Assembly: GCA_009733575.1 (NCBI GenBank)
Contig: ML769505.1
Coordinates: forward strand, 79,567-143,566
Reading direction: 5' to 3'
Source: Gymnopus androsaceus JB14
Taxonomy: Eukaryota > Basidiomycota > Agaricomycetes > Agaricales > Omphalotaceae
DNA length: 64,000 nucleotides
Shown: positions 58,501 through 64,000 of the stretch, piece after piece
Numbering within the stretch: the stretch's first letter is position 1
Layout: every line of letters starts with the position of its first letter
The notes under the pieces: generated by a model
Told to the model about the DNA's origin: nothing
Databases searched by the model: none
The model's input: the letters and a program-made list of their open reading frames with translations, nothing else
Position numbers and translations under genes: made by a program

Positions 58501-61500
58501 AAATAACCTGTTAGAATGGCTTGCATAAAATATCAACCTGGACCAGAGCTCACCATGTTTGGACAGTTTAGACAGGCAATTGACTGCTGCGCCTCTGACA
58601 TAAAAATTTTCATCTTTCAAAAGCTCCAAAACTTGTGACAGAGCTGCTGCGATAATAGGATGGAATTTCTCTACACTCCATGTTGTAATATTTTTCACGA
58701 AACATTAACTTGGAGAGAACTCACCATGCTTTGCCAGTTCAGGTATGCAATTAACTACTGCTTTTCTGACCTTTGAATCTTCATCTATCAAGAGCACTAC
58801 AACACTTGGCACTGCAGCCAATGATTGAGACCCTAATGACACCAGCATTGTTGACATTATCTGGTGAAGTGCCTCTATGGCACCACCCACAGAACCAGGA
58901 ATATGAAGAATCGAACACCAATACTGAAGTTTGGCTCGCAGTCCGATTTGAACCTCAGTATTGAGTGCCTTTAATCCTCTACCAAGTGCTGTCTTCAGGT
59001 GCTTTAGCCAAAATCGGCAAGCATATGAGAGTTCAACTTTGATGTATCGCTGAAAACTCCCTCCCACATACAGTTCTTGGGATTCAGGGTTGTATAAGAG
59101 GGTCAGGTTATCCACATTGGACTTTAGCTCATTATCAATTATTTGAAGGCAGGCTCTGCCAAGATCAAAGTGATACTCTGCAATGTCAACAGAGAATTCC
59201 TTGCTGCATATGCTATGACCGAGAAATTTATAGAATGAGGCATGGACAGGGCCTATAGGTTGGTAGCGGCGGTGTGTGTTTGTCAAAAGAGACTCCATAG
59301 CAGTTAAAAACTGCGCTAATAATCTGTCATCTAATCTTCCAAGCCTTATCAACTCCAACATGGACAATGGAGTGTAAGCGGCCAGAAGATAGCCCATTAC
59401 AGGTTTGAATTGAGTGGAAAATAACGTGCCGTAGGTGCGGTGGAGGCGGCTTAGCTCCTCCATATACAGACAATCATTTTGCGCCACAGGCTCTCTGATA
59501 GGCTCTGATGACTTTCCGAAGGACACTATCAGAGCTTTGTACCCAGATAGTGCACTTGTCTCCTGCTGGAATGTGTTCCCACATATGGTTTCACAGGCTT
59601 CTATTATCCACCGAAATGATCCCCGAGCTCTCTCCACAAGTTCAACAATAATGGGCTCAAGCTTTTCCTGAGTGAAATAGGGTAGAAGCGTTTTTCTGCA
59701 AACCTGTGAGAGCTCGCACTTCATCACCCACTCATCAACCTCCATGGAATAAAATATGACCACTGGATTTCCAGCAAGATGCTGAAGAATATGGGAGTCA
59801 TTTCTGGCTATGAGAAGAATCCGGAAGTTTGGAGGAAGATGATGGCTTTTGTTAGCCAGAACTTTGAGGAAGGCATAGAGATCCGTAGACTCCAGGCAAT
59901 CATCCAAGCCATCAAGGACAATAACAATAGGTCCTGATATTGTTAAGGAAGTTGATGGTCCAAGAATGAACTTTTCACACTGATCACTAATTCCAATGGT
60001 CTTTGTAAGGGCTCTATCAGACTCTATGACAGTCCACAGTGCATTGCGAAACTGGATATCCAAGTCAGCAAGGTCTCGAGCCATGGTTGGAAATAGTAGC
60101 ACAGGAAGTCCAGTGCTTGTATATGACTCAGGTTTAGGAAGATCTGCAAAGATTGAAGATCCAAGACGCCCAACACTGTGATAGTGACTAGAAATTGAGT
60201 GTGCAATGGCTGACTTTCCAGTACCAGGTAGTCCTGTCAGCACAAAGATACGCTGATCACCATTACTGAGGTCGTCAATCCAGTTGATGATAGTGTGTAG
60301 GATGCCTTCCTGTGTCTCAGGCAGACACTGCTTATCACTTTGGAATCGGACACCATTTGCATAAGGAAGGTCATTGATATCAATCTTCATTTCTACACAA
60401 TGTAAGCATGACTATTCCTATTTTCTGTAGTTAGCTTGTTGTACTCACCAAGTTTTTTCACTGTCTCCCAGATTCGCAAAACAGTAATCTCAGTGTTGAT
60501 AGTGGAGTGTGCTAGCAGAGCACTCTTGAGCTCATTAAGCTTGCTCCCATACATAGTTATAGCTGCATCCACAGGAGAAACAGCATACTTGACAGTGCGC
60601 ATAACTAGAACAAAAGTTGATGAATGCAGAAGAAATACCAAATATGGCACACATACGGAATGTATCAACACAGTATGCAGATATAAAATATCCACATTCT
60701 GTTGTTTGTTGAGCTAAACGAGCCATAATCAACTTGTGTGATTCAATTTGCTGAAGTGGCTCAGCTTCTTTGACAAAGCTGTATATATCATCCATGGCAA
60801 GAATTAGACAGTTGATATTTGCATCGCGTTCCAGTTGTTTCATAACAGCCTTCAAGTGGAATTTAGACTGGTCAGGCTCTTGGTTAAATGGGCTTGGCAA
60901 TGACCTTGTATGCCATGGAAATTACACTATATGCAGCCTTTGCATATGGATGGACCTGTCAGCATAAATCCGTCGGTTTTGCTGAAATAAACATTGATAC
61001 TGAAACTCACCTCTGCAACTTTATCAGCTAGGTTTGCAAATATTTGCAGTTTTTCAAGCAAATGATCCCAAATCTCTACTATATTAACAAAATGAATATC
61101 CCCAATCAATTGCATCCTGTTGAAAGAAGCACTATCATGCATGGCTTGGGATTTTGCAAGCCGTGAAGCTTGAATCTTCACTCTCTGAACCATGGCAGAG
61201 ATAGCTCCAACCACGTCTTGGTCTTTCAAATTGACTTTGAACTCAATAAGAAATTTAGACGTCCCTGCATTTAATTGGGAACCGGAGGGAAGAGGTTCAC
61301 TAATACCTTTGAAAATAAATGATTGAATCATTGAGTCAGGAGCCTCAAAAATTGCATGATTTACTCACTTTTGTCAAAAGACCTGATCAGCAATGCTTCA
61401 AGATCCTCTGTGTAACTCCCAATCAAGACATCTGACCAGCGACGAAGTTTACGTCGCCGAAAGACCTTGATAGCGAACTTGCACGGCACAGGAATTTCAC

Positions 61501-61714
61501 TAAAGTATGGCCATGAGCTTTTGAACCAAAGATTTGAATAAAGAAATACAAACAAAGTAAAGTCTTCGTTCCATCCTTGGATCAAAGTTTTATCCTTGGT
61601 GGTCTCCACTGCATCGTTGATAGTGACTTTCGCAAAATATTTCTGCGATGGTGGATTTTTTCCACTGTCAGATGAATGATGAAGTCTAATGACTTGATAT
61701 ACCAAGTGAGCCAC
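55597..61714 (-). CDS. STAND/NLR-like receptor: C2, NACHT and 19 HEAT-type exons
   Basis: The N-terminus (ATG at 61714) is C2-like: KYFAKVTINDAVETTKDKTL, an intron, then KFAIKVFRRRKLRRWSDVLI-GSYTEDLEALL. The linker helices follow the Agaricomycete NLR pattern: ADKVAE-intron-VHPYAKAAYSVIS, SFVKEAEPLQQIESHKLIMA, RLAQQTTECGYFISAYCVDT, INTEITVLRIWETVKKL. A large exon (60390 leftward) starts MKIDINDLPYANGVRF and holds NACHT with Walker A FVLTGLPGTGKSAIAHSI, Walker B PIVIVLDGLDDC and a sensor-like FRILLIARND. From residue ~540 of that exon the first HEAT-type unit begins (VRKAVVNCIPELAKHGE), followed by 18 more, each on its own exon. The last reads CLSELSKHAELSFINLIE and stops at 55597-55599. Exons between 61000 and 60860 are uncertain because one apparent intron is only 37 bp. 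Such proteins are thought to act in non-self recognition and cell death; here that is by family only. Confidence 0.85.
55629..58760 (-). repeat. 19-unit array, period 172 bp, one HEAT-type repeat per exon
   Basis: The repeat boundary (base before the donor) falls at 58725, 58554, 58382, 58210, 58038, 57867, 57694, 57522, 57349, 57183, 57004, 56832, 56659, 56488, 56315, 56143, 55972, 55801 and 55629. Spacing is 171-173 bp apart from one 166/179 pair. Each unit is a 117-nt exon plus a ~55-nt intron. The exon codes EKFHPPIAAALSRILESLKD followed by ENSDVRRAAVNCLSELAKH-like sequence, 39 residues. Every intron is phase 1, splitting a codon after KH. Most donors read CATG/GTGAGC; one is a GC donor (CATG/GCAAGT at 56658). 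The final unit has CTGAGC in place of the donor and runs to a stop. Confidence 0.9.
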
Positions 61715-62083
61715 AATGAGTCACCGTAAACATAGTGAAAAGTCTGATTAACTCACTTGTAACATGCACTATTCCTATCTCCGGAGATTGAATGCCGCTG
61801 CTGTTGAAAGTCAAAGAATATCAGCATGATCAGAGGAAGAACGGGAAATTCATCATGCTAACCGAACGACAGACATAGTAGCAAGCCTCAATGTGAGAGT
61901 TGGGAAGAAAGAAAGAAATCGACCATTTAAACTTTTCAGCGCGTGTGAAGAATCAAGATATTGCAGTGGTGCAAGTAACGCGGATCCATTAATATCATTG
62001 ACACAGCCAATTGAAAAGGTGTACCGATGATGACGTTGCAACCATCTGCGATGGGAGCTACAGTGCTGTGCATAAATTTCACA
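61715..62083. other. 5' flank of the receptor gene
   Basis: Presumed promoter and leader of the minus-strand receptor. A minus-strand frame at 61853-62041 (LTLRLATMSVVRL) is not protein-like. No clear TATA element. Confidence 0.4.
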
Positions 62084-62170
62084 CCGCCAATAATTTGAGT
62101 GTGAGCAAAGTAACTTGTTTCGCTAACTTGTTCAATTCAATCAAGTAAACTTTGTTTTTTCCCGTGCTAG
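62084..62170. repeat. CACACCGCCAATAAT end and inverted copy of a left-end sequence
   Basis: Starts CACACCGCCAATAATTTGAG, the same terminal motif as the element at 52687-54017. It continues with GAGCAAAGTAACTTG..TCAATCAAGT, which is the reverse complement of about 3735-3812. No matching second end is visible to the right, so this is a fragment of a dispersed element. Confidence 0.6.
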
Positions 62171-62329
62171 CGACCAAATATAAATGAGTTTTGATATATT
62201 TCGATTGTTATTACTGCTCTAGACCATCTCGTAAACGGTCACGGCTGCCAAGAACACACTTATAACTGTCTCCAAAAATTCTGAAACAGTACGGTCCCTC
62301 CTGTAACGATCCTATATACAGTATTAGGG

Positions 62330-62541
62330 CTGCTCGCCGTAACTGTACATACGGGTCCAACGGTTATGGGCTTACGGTACTGTATACCGTACATCAGCAC
62401 TTTTACAGGTGTATGGAGGTATGGTACCATACACTCCATACCAATTCTATACGTGGTCGCGATGTATGGCTGCTACGGCGTCGCAAAGTTTCCATACCCA
62501 AAGTATGGACTTCCATACCATTCCATACCTGCTGTCCCATA
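62330..62541. repeat. CCATAC/GTATGG-rich segment
   Basis: More than ten CCATAC or GTATGG hexamers in both orientations within about 200 bp. The segment resumes (CCCATACATT) after the hairpin MITE, which therefore inserted into it. Confidence 0.7.
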
Positions 62542-63033
62542 CACGCCAAAAGTGCAAAAAAATCCGCTCGAATGAAATACTGATTGATTTACTAATTTTC
62601 GCGTGAAAAATCGCTTATGAGTGAAATTTTGAGCGAAAAATGATCATTCAGTTGAGCTACATAGTTTAATGAAAATATACTTATCGGTTGAGTTTTCAGT
62701 TAAAACTGAAAAAAAGACTGAAATATCAGCTACTCTGGCAGCCAAAACTGATGGACCCCCAACAACCTACTGAAGGGCCAGATCTTATTTGGGTGTGATT
62801 CAATACCTGACTTGGGGGGCCCATCTGTTCTGGCTGCCAGAGTAGCTGATATTTCAGTCTTTTTTTCAGTTTTAACTGAAAACTCAACCGATAAGTATAT
62901 TTTCATTAAACTATGTAGCTCAACTGAATGATCATTTTTCACTCAAAATTTCACTCATAAGCGATTTTTCACGCGAAAATTAGTAAATCAATCAGTATTT
63001 CATTCGAGCGGATTTTTTTGCACTTTTGGCGTG
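62542..63033. mobile_element. Near-perfect hairpin MITE, 492 bp
   Basis: Two arms of about 222 bp are almost exact reverse complements. The left begins CACGCCAAAAGTGCAAAAAA and the right ends TTGCACTTTTGGCGTG. The spacer is only about 48 bp. ATA lies on both sides (62539-62541 and 63034-63036), a 3-bp duplication. The arms differ at only a few positions, which implies a recent origin or maintained pairing. No ORF. Confidence 0.9.
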
Positions 63034-63036
63034 ATA

Positions 63037-64000
63037 CTAATCCCATACATTCAACACATTGAGAATTATACAGTCCATAATATAAAGAAGCATCGTTCAA
63101 TTTGCATATATACATAAGCCAATACATGGATAAGTATACTACACATGACCCATCGCATGAATGTAAAAATAAGAAGTATCCGCTTACACCAGTGCTCGGA
63201 TGGTCAGGGTTCCGGCGCTCTGCGTGTAGATGTGTTCACAAATAAGATGGTTCATGAAATGAGATCGGGATGAGCATTACCCCCCGTAAGCCCAGTGGCG
63301 ACAGCAATGGCAGTAGGAGAAGCAAAGTCGATGAACATAAAGATCCGGGTCTGAGATATCAATACACCAACAAGTCTTTCGATTGGCTAGATCTGTTTGT
63401 GAGCATTCTAAAGCATCGCTCAACGGGATAATGAACATACTGTTCTTTGCTAAATCACAGATACATGTATTACGGAAGCTGAGAAGCAGCGTTAAAGGGA
63501 TTGATTTAAACTATGAACGTTGGTACACACCTTTGGAACTTGAGCACCATAAAGGAAGAGTGCCGCCGCTAAAGTTCTCAGAAATATTGCTGCTTCATAT
63601 CCAGTATGGGTTGAGATTTGGATTCGACGCTGAGACTCTGGGATGATCAAATTAGTTTTATAGATGGAACGTACCAGCAGGCGCAAGCTGAACCCTAAAC
63701 CCTCAAAAGTAAAACGTCGCCTGAATCACCTATATCCAAATCCAATGTCAAATCAATGAACATGAACCATGATTGAAGAAAAAACAGCGCACGTATGAAA
63801 ATGAATGTATACGAACTCAGGAACAGCCAGAGCATTAGACTTGTCCAAGGTGATATTATCCTATCCTTATATCCCATGAAACATGCTACAGTCTTGAAAA
63901 AATGGCATCGCAGTTGTGACGGAAGAAAGCACTATGATTTGTATGAAGAGGCTGGAAAATTTGTAGAAGGAAGATAGTCGGTGCACGTGCAGCTATATAG
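63037..64000 (+). other. Possible gene running off the window
   Basis: Two plus-strand frames, 63383-63646 (ILFFAKSQIHVLRKLRSSVK; LKFSEILLLHIQYGLRFGFD) and 63795-63977 (MKHATVLKKWHRSCDGRKHY), have plausible composition. They are separated by stops, and no splice chain could be confirmed. No family recognised. Confidence 0.2.

Noticed and set aside
60860..60900. 37-bp intron in the receptor linker
   Set aside because: Shorter than every other intron in the window; left open as a frameshift or mis-joined exon rather than stated as fact.
1..64000. CRISPR arrays, bacterial operons, integrated phage or plasmid genes
   Set aside because: No evenly spaced identical repeats with unique spacers. The only regular array is the 172-bp coding HEAT array, and genes are intron-rich and eukaryotic.

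Overview
The window looks like accessory, repeat-rich nuclear DNA from a basidiomycete fungus, most likely an Agaricomycete. Several things point to this. Genes carry many short GT-AG introns of about 50-80 bp. Gene families typical of Agaricomycetes are present: a C2/NACHT STAND receptor, a DUF6534 membrane protein, F-box-like HSWMLEY-type proteins, a decayed fungal kinase-like protein and a one-finger C-x2-C/H-x3-C protein. Mobile elements include a Helitron Rep-helicase. No bacterial operons, rRNA genes or CRISPR arrays were seen.

Layout, left to right. 1-3 kb: a transposon-associated gene pair, the first with a USP-like catalytic-His box and the second with a basic tail. 3.7-5.4 kb: a foldback repeat, a tRNA-like sequence and a tiny secreted-protein gene. 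5.8-16 kb: a decayed Helitron (minus strand) with at least four in-frame stops and five frameshifts. Two MITEs are inserted in its coding sequence with precise target duplications, and a 1.5 kb TIR element with an 8-bp duplication lies just upstream. A ~510-bp direct repeat flanks this block. 17-21 kb: a broken FSP1/AIFM2-like oxidoreductase and a broken DUF6534 gene with a foldback between them. 22-29 kb: a C2HC-type protein, a degenerate tandem repeat, a short secreted peptide and a decayed F-box-like copy.

31-37 kb is the conserved island. It holds an intact four-exon TPX2-family spindle gene, a 59-aa Cys/His-rich protein and an intact eight-exon enoyl-CoA hydratase ending in a PTS1-like AKL. 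43-51 kb: the fullest copy of the F-box-like family plus one relic, a decayed kinase-like gene, and a FWWWG protein whose start is separated from its body by a 10-bp duplication. 51-54 kb: a probable solo LTR, then a CACAC-ended element with a hAT-type MITE nested inside it.

55.6-61.7 kb (minus strand) is the most striking locus: a C2-NACHT receptor whose C-terminus is built from 19 HEAT-type units. Each 39-residue unit is one exon, repeated with a nearly constant 172-bp period, with phase-1 introns at every boundary. The far right end holds a CCATAC/GTATGG-rich segment split by a 492-bp near-perfect hairpin MITE.

Metabolic and cell-cycle genes sit in the centre, surrounded by recognition/defence-type and lineage-expanded families embedded in mobile DNA. 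Many of these show one-base indels. Either the region is decaying or the assembly is error-prone; identity checks against reads would separate the two.
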